Both the position numbers and the translations under genes were made by a program. From assembly GCA_022842595.1 (NCBI GenBank), contig JALHPF010000014.1, forward strand, positions 1-64,000: a DNA stretch of 64,000 nt, in the 5' to 3' direction. Positions 51,354 to 58,745 of the stretch are shown one piece after another (the first letter of the stretch is position 1; each line of letters starts with the position of its first letter). Below the pieces are notes generated by a model. That model saw nothing but the letters and a program-made list of their open reading frames with translations. It was not told where the DNA came from and ran no database searches. This stretch comes from Rubrivivax sp. (GTDB lineage: Bacteria; Pseudomonadota; Gammaproteobacteria; Burkholderiales; Burkholderiaceae_C).

Positions 51354-53321
51354 CTATCGGCTGTGCGAAGTCAGCCGGGCCAGGGGCGAAGCGGCGCTGA
51401 TGCCCAATCCTGCACGCCGCGCGGCTGCGGGCCGATCTTCGGGCCGCGCTTCGTCCAGGCCGGCGGCCGTGGCCGCGGCCAGCGCCGGCAGCACCACGCC
51501 GCCCTCGGTCACGGGGCCGGCCTGAGCGCTGCGCCGCATGGCCACGCCCACCGCCAGGATGTCGATCACCAGCAGGTGCAGGATGCGGCTGACCATCGGC
51601 AGCTGCGTGGCCACGTCTTCGACATGGTCGACGATGAGGGCCACGTCGGCCTTCTTCGCCAGCGGCGAATGGCTCGCGGTGATGGCGATGACGGAAGCAC
51701 CACGCTCGCGTGCCACCTCGGCGACAGCCAGCAATTCGTCGATGCGGCCGCTGCTGCTCACGATGACCACGACATCGGTGGGCCGCAGCACATTGGCCGA
51801 CAGCAGCTGCAGCCTTGTGTCGGTGAGCGCAGCCGAAGGCACGCCGAAGCGCAGGAACTTGAACTGCGCGTCGTCGGCGACCACGCCGTAGTGGCCCACC
51901 GCATAGAACTCGATGCGGTGCGCAGCGCTCAGCACGTCGATCGCGCGGCCCAGGGTGTCGCGGTTCAGCTGCTCGCGCAGCTGCAGGATGGCGCTGGCGG
52001 TATTGCCCAGCACCTTGACGCCCAGTTCCAGCGTGCTGTCTTCGCCCGTCACCTGCGTGTGCATGACGGGCACGGTCGTCGACAGGTTCGAGGCCAGGCG
52101 CAGCTTGAAGTCCGACAGGCCTTCGCAGCCCAGGCTGCGGCAGAAGCGGATGACGGTGGGCTGGCTCACCGCCGCGGCCCGTGCGATTTCGGCAATGGGC
52201 TCGGACAGGGCCGCGCGCGGGTGCGCCAGCACATGTTCGGCCACGCGTTTCTCGGCGGGCGACAGCTTGTCACGGCTGCGGCGGATCTGGCCCAGCAGCG
52301 CCGCGCCCTCGCTGCCCTGAAGCGAACGCAGCTGGGTCGCGAGGATGGCCGAAGCGCCCATGAAGGTGGCGTGTTCGGCCGTGACCACATAGGTGGGAAT
52401 GGCACGCAGATAGTCGCGGAAGCGGCCCTTGTCCTCGAAGCGCGCGCGAAACGGGCTGCTGTCGAAGTACTCGCCCAGGCGCGGCACGATGCCGCCGCCG
52501 ATGTAGACGCCGGCCATCGCGCCCAGCGTCACCGCCAGGTTGGCCGCCGCCGTGCCCAGGATGGCGCAGAAGGTGTCCAGCGCCTCGGCGCAGACGGCGT
52601 CGCTGCCGTCCAGCGCCAGGCGCGTGATTTCCGGCGCGGGCAGGGCCAGCGCGGGCTGGCGAGCGCGCTCGCGCAGCGCGGCATCGATCAGTTCCAGGCC
52701 CGGCCCCGACAGCAGGCGCTCGAAGGACACATGCGTGAAGCGCTGCAGCGCATAGCGCAGGATCGCGATCTCGCGCTCGTCGCGCGGCGAGAAGCTGGCA
52801 TGCCCGCCTTCGGTGCCCAGCGCCACCCAGCCGTCGGCCGCCGGAATCAGGCCACTGACACCCAGGCCCGAACCTGCACCCAGCACGCCCAACACGCTGC
52901 GCTCGACGGGTTCGCCGCCGCCCACCTGGCGGCGCTGGCCTGGTCCGAGGCGCGGCAGGGCCATGGCCAGGGCCGTGAAGTCGTTGACGACGACCAGCGT
53001 CTGCAGGCCCAGGCGCTGGCGCATCTGTTCGATGCTGAATTTCCAGTGGTAGTTGGTCATGCGCACCTGGTCGCCTTCGACCGGGTTGGCAATGGCGACC
53101 GCCGCGTGCTCAAGCACACCCGCTTCGCCCAGTGCCTGGGGCGGCAGGTCGTTCAGATAGGCGCTGATGGCGGCATGGAAATCGGCATGCTCGGCACAGC
53201 GCAGCGATGCCATGTGCGACAGCCGGCCAGGCGCGGCTTCGATCGCAAAACGAGCGTAGGTGCCGCCGATGTCGGCCAGCAGGCGCGGGCTGTCGAAGAC
53301 TGGCAGGGTGACGACGCTCAT
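51354..53321 (-). CDS. Bifunctional glucokinase / RpiR-family regulator (HexR-like)
   Basis: The protein (655 aa) fuses glucokinase and HexR. The glucokinase part (about 1-325) has RLLADIGGTYARFAIEAAPG, VVVNDFTALAMALPRLG, GVLGAGSGLGVSGLIP, TEGGHASFSPRDERE and VYIGGGIVPRLGEYFDSSPF. The RpiR half has an HTH (LSPAEKRVAEHVLAHPRAAL, AAVSQPTVIRFCRSLGCEGL) and a SIS sugar-phosphate domain (IEFYAVGHYGVVADDAQFKF, VVIVSSSGRIDELLAVAEVA). The SIS domain of HexR proteins senses KDPG, so the fusion would phosphorylate glucose and regulate Entner-Doudoroff and sugar genes. A candidate HexR site lies 56 bp upstream of its start. Confidence 0.92.
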   Translation of the reverse strand: MSVVTLPVFDSPRLLADIGGTYARFAIEAAPGRLSHMASLRCAEHADFHAAISAYLNDLPPQALGEAGVLEHAAVAIANPVEGDQVRMTNYHWKFSIEQMRQRLGLQTLVVVNDFTALAMALPRLGPGQRRQVGGGEPVERSVLGVLGAGSGLGVSGLIPAADGWVALGTEGGHASFSPRDEREIAILRYALQRFTHVSFERLLSGPGLELIDAALRERARQPALALPAPEITRLALDGSDAVCAEALDTFCAILGTAAANLAVTLGAMAGVYIGGGIVPRLGEYFDSSPFRARFEDKGRFRDYLRAIPTYVVTAEHATFMGASAILATQLRSLQGSEGAALLGQIRRSRDKLSPAEKRVAEHVLAHPRAALSEPIAEIARAAAVSQPTVIRFCRSLGCEGLSDFKLRLASNLSTTVPVMHTQVTGEDSTLELGVKVLGNTASAILQLREQLNRDTLGRAIDVLSAAHRIEFYAVGHYGVVADDAQFKFLRFGVPSAALTDTRLQLLSANVLRPTDVVVIVSSSGRIDELLAVAEVARERGASVIAITASHSPLAKKADVALIVDHVEDVATQLPMVSRILHLLVIDILAVGVAMRRSAQAGPVTEGGVVLPALAAATAAGLDEARPEDRPAAARRAGLGISAASPLARLTSHSR

Positions 53322-53376
53322 AGCGAAGGATTGTGCCCGGCCCAGGGCTTGCAAGCACACCCGGCCGGCCCGAACC

Positions 53377-53391
53377 TGTAGCGCGATTACA
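53377..53391. promoter_or_regulatory. Candidate HexR operator upstream of glucokinase-hexR
   Basis: TGTAGCGCGATTACA is a near-palindrome with TGTA/TACA ends, 56 bp from the start of the leftward glucokinase-HexR gene. It resembles the TGTAnTnnnAnTACA-like sites described for HexR in other proteobacteria (from memory). It suggests autoregulation. Confidence 0.45.
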
Positions 53392-53475
53392 TTGCATTCG
53401 GCGCCTTGGCGCCGCCGTCGGTCAAACCGCCCACTCGAAAAGAGCCTCGCGGGCTTGCCTGACTTGTGAGCCATA

Positions 53476-53490
53476 TGTAGTTTTGTTACC
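53476..53490. promoter_or_regulatory. Candidate HexR operator upstream of glk
   Basis: TGTAGTTTTGTTACC lies 9 bp before the glk start codon. It shares TAGTTTTGnTAC with the two sites near 58.5 kb. A bound regulator here would block transcription or translation initiation of glk. Confidence 0.5.
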
Positions 53491-53498
53491 GTCTTTTG

Positions 53499-54527
53499 AT
53501 GACCCGCCCGACAGAAGCAGCACTCGTCCAAACCGCAGCACCTCGGCTGGCACGCCCCTGGCTGCTGGCCGACATCGGCGGCACGAACGCACGATTCGGC
53601 TGGCTGGCGGCGGGCCAGGGCCAGCCCGGCCATGTGCAGACGCTGCCCACCGCCGGCCACGGCGGCCCGGCCGCGGCAGCGCGGCACTACCTGCAGGGCC
53701 TGGCCGAAGCTCTGGGCCCCGCCTACACGGCGCCACGCGCTGCGGCCTGGGCCGTGGCCACTGCCGTGGGCAGGGACGAGATTCGCTTCACGAACAGCGG
53801 CTGGGCCTTTTCACGCGCTGCCGCCCGCGCCGAGCTGGGCCTGGACGAATTGCTCGTGCTCAACGACTTCGAGGCCCTGGCCTTGTCGCTGCCGCACCTG
53901 CAGGCCCACCAGTTGCGCCATTTCGGTGGCCCCGCCCAGGGCCTGCCCGATGCGGCGCTGGCCGTCATCGGCCCCGGCACCGGGCTGGGCGTGGCCGGGC
54001 TGCTGCCCACTGCCCAGGGCTGGCTGGCCATTCCCGGCGAAGGCGGCCATGCCAGCCTGTCAGCCGCCGACGACTTCGACGCTGCGGTGCTGGCCGCGGT
54101 GCGGCACGTGCATGCCCATGTGTCGGCCGAGCGGCTGCTGTCGGGCATCGGCCTGCCGGTGCTGCATGCGGCCGTGGCCCAGGTGCTGGGCCAGCCCGCG
54201 CGGATACACACGGCCGGCGAGGTGGTGCAGGGGGCGCTGCAGGGCGGCGACCCGGTCTGTGAACGCACCGTCGACAGCTTCTGCGCCCTGCTGGGCAGCT
54301 TCGCCGGCAACGTCGCGCTGACGCTGGGCGCGCGCGGTGGCGTCTTCATCGGCGGCGGCATCGTGCCGCGGTTGGGTGAGCGCTTCTTCGCGTCGCCGTT
54401 CCGCCAGCGGTTCGAAGCCAAGGGCCGTTTCCAGGCTTATCTGCAGGCCGTGCCCACCGCGCTCATCACCGACACGCTGGCGGCTTTGACGGGCGCGGCC
54501 TACGCCCTGGAGGTCACCCGTGGCTGA
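53499..54527 (+). CDS. glk: Glucokinase (stand-alone)
   Basis: The product (342 aa from ATG 53499; a TTG at 53496 adjoins it) phosphorylates glucose with ATP. The motifs are WLLADIGGTNARFGWLAAGQ, VLNDFEALALSLPHLQ, AVIGPGTGLGVAGLLP, GEGGHASLSAADDFD, SGIGLPVLHAAVAQVLGQ and VFIGGGIVPRLGERFFASPF. It is a clear paralogue of the glucokinase half of the neighbouring divergent gene. The strong ribosome binding site is missing because the candidate HexR site occupies that position. Confidence 0.94.
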   Translation: MTRPTEAALVQTAAPRLARPWLLADIGGTNARFGWLAAGQGQPGHVQTLPTAGHGGPAAAARHYLQGLAEALGPAYTAPRAAAWAVATAVGRDEIRFTNSGWAFSRAAARAELGLDELLVLNDFEALALSLPHLQAHQLRHFGGPAQGLPDAALAVIGPGTGLGVAGLLPTAQGWLAIPGEGGHASLSAADDFDAAVLAAVRHVHAHVSAERLLSGIGLPVLHAAVAQVLGQPARIHTAGEVVQGALQGGDPVCERTVDSFCALLGSFAGNVALTLGARGGVFIGGGIVPRLGERFFASPFRQRFEAKGRFQAYLQAVPTALITDTLAALTGAAYALEVTRG

Positions 54528-54645
54528 AAGCGGCCCAGCGGCGACCTGTCAACCGCCCCGCCAGGCGGCGCGTTGTGGGTGGGCCGCCGAGCCCCCGGGC
54601 CCGACCGGCGTTATTCCAACCCTGCTGATGAAACAAGAGACATTC

Positions 54646-54834
54646 ATGAACAAGACCCTCGCCGCCCTGATCCTGGCCGCCTTCTCTGCCGTGGCTTTCA
54701 ACGCCAGCGCCACCACCGCAGCCCCGGCCGCCGCCAAGCCGGCGAGCGCCGCCGAGAAGAAGATGGAAAAGAAGGCCGAAGCCAAGAAGGAAGAAGCCAA
54801 GAAGGAAATGAAGAAGGAAGAGCCGAAGAAGTAA
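54646..54834 (+). CDS. Small exported Lys/Glu/Ala-rich protein
   Basis: This 62-aa product has a signal peptide (MNKTLAALILAAFSAVAFNA, cleavage near ASA-TT). Its mature part is almost only Ala, Lys and Glu (EKKMEKKAEAKKEEAKKEMK), predicted to be a single charged helix. Proteins of this kind are common and uncharacterised in Burkholderiales. An alternative in-frame ATG at 54628 would add six residues. A good terminator follows 20 bp after its stop. Confidence 0.75.
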   Translation: MNKTLAALILAAFSAVAFNASATTAAPAAAKPASAAEKKMEKKAEAKKEEAKKEMKKEEPKK

Positions 54835-54854
54835 GTTCTTCGCTTCTCACCAAG

Positions 54855-54881
54855 AAGGCAGGGGTTTCCCTGCCTTTTTTT
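54855..54881 (+). terminator. Intrinsic terminator after the Lys/Glu-rich protein gene
   Basis: AAGGCAGGG (54855-54863) pairs with CCCTGCCTT (54868-54876) around GTTT, followed by TTTTT. It is a textbook hairpin with U-tract ending the rightward glk-side transcription before the convergent amylase gene. Confidence 0.9.
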
Positions 54882-54914
54882 GTGCCCGGATTCCGTGGTC
54901 CCGCAGCCGCAGCA

Positions 54915-57542
54915 TCAGGGCAGCGTGATGACCGGGACGTCGTCCATCACCTTCGGGTCGCGCGCCGGGTCCCCGCCGCCCATGCCGAAAGCCTGCGCCG
55001 CCGGCCGTAGCGCGCGGTAGCCGCCGTCGTAGTCCCAGGTGGTGACGTACAGGCGCGCACCCGCCAGGCTGGCCGCACCACCGGCCTCGGCCCCCCGCAG
55101 CGAAGCCGCAGGCAGCACGAAGCTGACGGTGCGCGCGGCGCGGTCGACACGGATGCTGGCCGCCGGCACGACGGGCGTGCCATCAGCCGCCGGGCCGGCA
55201 CCGCTGCTGTCGAACAAGGCGTTCGACCAGCCATGGGCCCGCAGCCGCCGATGCCAGCGCAGCGGGGCTTGGCCGTTCTGGAAGGGCATCACGCTGGTGC
55301 CGCCGGGCAGCCCCGGCAGTTCGATGAACAGCGTGAAGGCGACATGGTCGAAGCCATTGGCCGGTGACCAGGGGGCGCTGATCTCGGCCATGGTCAGGTC
55401 CACGCGCAGCGCGCCGCCGGCGCCCCATACCTGCACGCGGTGCAAGTCCATCTGCCGGGGCGCAAAACTGGGGTCGTTGGGGTAGCTGTAGCGCAGGGCG
55501 CTGCCTTGCGGGCCGTGGTCGTCGCCGGCGGGGTCGGCCACGTCGGCCAGCAACTGCCAGTCGCGTTCGACACTGAATTCCGCTGCCGCACTGACGCGAA
55601 TCGATTCGTCGTCGGGCCCGGCGGCGACGGCAACCAGGCGGTGGCGCGCTGCTGGGTCGACCAGGGCCGAGGTGTCGACCCGTGCCTGCCAGCGACCGTC
55701 CGGCCCCGGGGTGACGGGCTGAGCGCTGGCCCACTGGCCGTCGACGACCAGCTGCAGCTGCCTGACCCCCGGGGCCCGGCCGCTCACCGTGAAGTCGCCC
55801 CGCGCTGGCGTGGTGGGCAGCGGGTCGAGCGTCAGCTGCGGTTCGGCAGCCGCCGTGGGCCGCACCCGGGCTGGCGCCGGCCCCAGCGCCCACACCCAGC
55901 CGGCCCGCGGCGGCAGGCGCAGCGTCAGGCGGCCGTCGCCGCCAAGCTTGCGTGCCGGCGGCAGGCCTTCGATGCCGAACAGCGGCCGCAGCGGCGTGCC
56001 GGCGGGCAGGCCCGTGTCCAGGCCGTCGAGCAGCAACTCGCTGTCGGCCGTGTTGAAGACGACCAGCGCCGAGCGGCCTTCATGCGTGGTGCGCCAGGCC
56101 AGGGCGCCGGCGCGGGCGCCACCGGCCTGCAGCATCGTGGGCAGGCCGCGGCTGAACAAGCGGTGCGCGCGCCGCAGCGCCGTGGCGCGGGCAATGAAGC
56201 GGTAAAGCGGGTGCTCGACGTCGAAGCGGTCACGCCCGCCCGAGCCCCAGCCGGCGGCAAACATGGCTGGCCGCTGCAGTGTAAAACCCTGTTCGGTGCC
56301 GTAGTAGATGACTGGAATGCCGGGCAGCGTCATCTGCGCCAGCAGTGCCTGCTTCAGCGCGGCTTCGCTGCCGCCAGCCAGGAAGCGGTCGACATCGTGG
56401 TTGTCCAGGAAGCTGGGCATGCGCTGCGGCCGGGCGTGGACACGGGCCAGGGCGGTGATGCGGTGCCCCAGCTCGGCCGGCGGCCGGCCGCGTGCGAACA
56501 CGTCGACCAGCGCCCCGTAGAGCGGGAAGTTCAGCATGCCGGGCAGCAGGGCCTGGCCGCGGCTGTCGGTCATGTAGCTCTCGATCTTGCGGGCCTGGGT
56601 GTCGTCGAAGGGCTTGTCCATCGCGAAGCCTTCGCCGAAGGCCAGGAAGTCGCGCCGCCCGGTGCGCCGCGCCACCTGCGCCATGCCCGGGGCCAGCGGG
56701 TCGCGGGCATTCATGAAGTCACCGAAGAAGTCGGGCTCGACATAAAACGCGGTGTCGATGCGAAACGCGTCGACGCCGGCTTCGCGCACCCAGTAGCCGA
56801 AACTGTCGCGCAGTGCGCGACGCACCGCCGGGTGGGTGGTGGCCAGGTCGTCGAGGCCGCCCATCTGGAAGCTGCGTTCCTGCACGGGGTCGCCGTAGTC
56901 GGCCACCGGCGGCGTCCAGTGATAGACGGCGGCAGCGCGGTCGGCGGCGCGGCGCGGGTCGTTCAGATGGAACGGCGGCTGCGTCGGCGCCGCGCTCGGC
57001 CTGGCGGCGGTGTTGGCCTCATAAAAGCGGGTCGGGTCGGCAGGGTCCCAGCCGCCGCGGTAGTTGAAGTAGTTGCCGGTGTGGTTGACGACGATGTCCT
57101 GCACCAGGACCATGCCGTTGCGGTGCAGCGCATCCGACAGGCGCTTGTAGTCGTGCAGCGTGCCCAGGTGCTTGTCGACCTGCTTGAAGTGTTCGGCCCA
57201 GTAGCCGTGGTAGCCGGTGTACTGCACCCACGGGTCGACCCACTGGTTGGCCACCGGCGGTGTGATCCACACGCCCGTGGCGCCCAGCCCGCGGATGTAG
57301 GCCAGCCGCTCGATCACACCCTGCAGGTCGCCGCCCTGGTAGTGGCCGGCCGAACCTGGCTTGTATTCACCCGCGCCCTGGTCGTTGTTGGCCGGGTTGC
57401 CGTCGGCGAAGCGGTCGGTCAGCAGGAAGTACAGCACCTGGTCTCGCCAGTCGGGAGAGGGCACATGCAGCTTCAACGGCTGTGCCAGCCCGGCCAGAGG
57501 CAGGGTGGCCGCGAGCAGGGCTGCGCCGAAGCGGGGCCCCAT
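54915..57542 (-). CDS. Exported GH13 alpha-amylase-family glycoside hydrolase
   Basis: The product (875 aa) has a signal peptide (MGPRFGAALLAATLPLAGLA). A GH13 barrel follows with DQVLYFLLTDRFADGNPAN, conserved region I DIVVNHTG, region II GVDAFRIDTA (nucleophile Asp near 260), region III FLAFGEGFA (acid/base Glu near 300) and region IV FLDNHDVDRF (near 380). After a small beta domain there is a Pro-rich linker and a C-terminal module of about 230 residues (ISAPWSPANGFDHVAFTLFI, RLYVTTWDYDGGYRALRPAA) like glucodextranase C-terminal domains. It should cleave alpha-glucans in the periplasm or outside. Its ATG overlaps the esterase stop. Confidence 0.92.
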   Translation of the reverse strand: MGPRFGAALLAATLPLAGLAQPLKLHVPSPDWRDQVLYFLLTDRFADGNPANNDQGAGEYKPGSAGHYQGGDLQGVIERLAYIRGLGATGVWITPPVANQWVDPWVQYTGYHGYWAEHFKQVDKHLGTLHDYKRLSDALHRNGMVLVQDIVVNHTGNYFNYRGGWDPADPTRFYEANTAARPSAAPTQPPFHLNDPRRAADRAAAVYHWTPPVADYGDPVQERSFQMGGLDDLATTHPAVRRALRDSFGYWVREAGVDAFRIDTAFYVEPDFFGDFMNARDPLAPGMAQVARRTGRRDFLAFGEGFAMDKPFDDTQARKIESYMTDSRGQALLPGMLNFPLYGALVDVFARGRPPAELGHRITALARVHARPQRMPSFLDNHDVDRFLAGGSEAALKQALLAQMTLPGIPVIYYGTEQGFTLQRPAMFAAGWGSGGRDRFDVEHPLYRFIARATALRRAHRLFSRGLPTMLQAGGARAGALAWRTTHEGRSALVVFNTADSELLLDGLDTGLPAGTPLRPLFGIEGLPPARKLGGDGRLTLRLPPRAGWVWALGPAPARVRPTAAAEPQLTLDPLPTTPARGDFTVSGRAPGVRQLQLVVDGQWASAQPVTPGPDGRWQARVDTSALVDPAARHRLVAVAAGPDDESIRVSAAAEFSVERDWQLLADVADPAGDDHGPQGSALRYSYPNDPSFAPRQMDLHRVQVWGAGGALRVDLTMAEISAPWSPANGFDHVAFTLFIELPGLPGGTSVMPFQNGQAPLRWHRRLRAHGWSNALFDSSGAGPAADGTPVVPAASIRVDRAARTVSFVLPAASLRGAEAGGAASLAGARLYVTTWDYDGGYRALRPAAQAFGMGGGDPARDPKVMDDVPVITLP

Positions 57543-58444
57543 CAGCGCCGGCCCATCAGGAAGAGCAGCGGAACGTCGAGCCGCTGCGCCCAGGACGTCT
57601 CGTCGTGGCCGGTGCCTTCGAACACGCGGCTCAGGCTGCTCGTGGCCGTGTAGCCGCGGTCGCGCACGATCTCGTCGACGAAGCGCTGGTAGGGCGCGTA
57701 GCCGGCGTCGAGCCCGAGGGTGCCGTGGTCCATGTACAGCCGGTGCGTGGCCGGGTCGGCCAGGTGGTCGCGCAGGTAGTTGAAGGCGGCCAGCGGCAGG
57801 GCGGCATTGGGCTGCGCGCCGCCCACCCAATGCGTGGACAGACCGGCAGCGCCGCCAAAGACCTGCGGGTACTCGTTCATCGCGTAGATCGAGACCAGCC
57901 CGCCCATGCTGCTGCCCACGACGAAGGTGTGTTCACGTTCGGGCCGCGTCGGGTAGTGGCGGTCGATGTGCGGCTTGAGCTCCTCGACCAGGAAACGCAG
58001 GTAGGCGTCGGCGCGCGGCTGGCCCTGCAGGCGCTGGGCGATGAACTGGCTGCGCAGCGGCTCGGTCACGAAGGGCAGGAACTTCTGCGGGAAGTACTCG
58101 CTGTGGCGCAGCGGGCCGGCGTTCCACACCGCCACCACCAGGGTGTCGGGGATGCGGCCTTCGTCGATCAGGCGCTGAACCGTCACATCGACCTGCCAGG
58201 CCTGCTTGTTCCAGGTTTGCGAAGCGTCGAACAGCATCTGGCCGTCGTGCATGTAAAGCACGCTGTAGCGCTTGGCCAGGCTGTAGCCCGCGGGCAGCCA
58301 GACGTCCACCGGGCGCGCGTCGACATGGCGCGAGACCAGGCCTTCCAGCCGCTGCAGGCTGCCCACGGCCGGCCGATGGACAGGCTGCGCCAGCGCCCCG
58401 GCGCACAGGCACAGCGCAGCGACACAGAGGCTGGCGGGTTTCAT
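57542..58444 (-). CDS. Exported esterase-like alpha/beta hydrolase
   Basis: The 300-aa product has a signal peptide (MKPASLCVAALCLCAGALAQ) and an Esterase-D/enterochelin-esterase-like fold: VDVWLPAGYSLAKRYSVLYM, HDGQMLFDASQTWNKQAWQV, the nucleophile elbow VVGSSMGGLVS (Ser near 176) and a C-terminal EGTGHDETSWAQRL with the catalytic His. It is translationally coupled to the amylase downstream (ATGA overlap). It is divergent from the TonB receptor, across a region with two candidate HexR sites. It may remove ester groups from imported glycans; that is inference. Confidence 0.9.
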   Translation of the reverse strand: MKPASLCVAALCLCAGALAQPVHRPAVGSLQRLEGLVSRHVDARPVDVWLPAGYSLAKRYSVLYMHDGQMLFDASQTWNKQAWQVDVTVQRLIDEGRIPDTLVVAVWNAGPLRHSEYFPQKFLPFVTEPLRSQFIAQRLQGQPRADAYLRFLVEELKPHIDRHYPTRPEREHTFVVGSSMGGLVSIYAMNEYPQVFGGAAGLSTHWVGGAQPNAALPLAAFNYLRDHLADPATHRLYMDHGTLGLDAGYAPYQRFVDEIVRDRGYTATSSLSRVFEGTGHDETSWAQRLDVPLLFLMGRR

Positions 58445-58471
58445 GGGCAGGCTCCGAATTCGTTTCTGCGA

Positions 58472-58487
58472 TAGTAGTTTTGCTACA
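58472..58487. promoter_or_regulatory. Candidate HexR operator, esterase-amylase side
   Basis: TAGTAGTTTTGCTACA contains the dyad GTAG-ttttg-CTAC, 28 bp from the esterase start. It is the most symmetric of four related sites in the carbohydrate region. Confidence 0.5.
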
Positions 58488-58631
58488 TCTTGTCAGTCAA
58501 TCCGCCCGACCGCACTTTTCTGGTGCACTGCTATTCGATTGCTTCGCCAGGAACGGCGCCATTCGTATCGGTGGCGCAACAAACACCGTTTTGATGCACC
58601 GATCAAGGGTTTACATCAGGATCGTCACAAT

Positions 58632-58646
58632 CTAGTTTTGGTACAA
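58632..58646. promoter_or_regulatory. Candidate HexR operator, TonB-receptor side
   Basis: CTAGTTTTGGTACAA lies 100 bp upstream of the TonB receptor start and shares TAGTTTTGnTAC with the sites at 53476 and 58474. The intergenic region 58445-58745 (301 bp) holds these two sites and no gene. Confidence 0.45.
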
Positions 58647-58745
58647 ATTCTGGTTCTTTCAATCATCCCCCAAGTCCGCTTGCCGCAGCCGATGCCGCTG
58701 TTGGCAGCGGCTTCCACGCTTTTCAGCGTCCGCAGGAGACACCCG

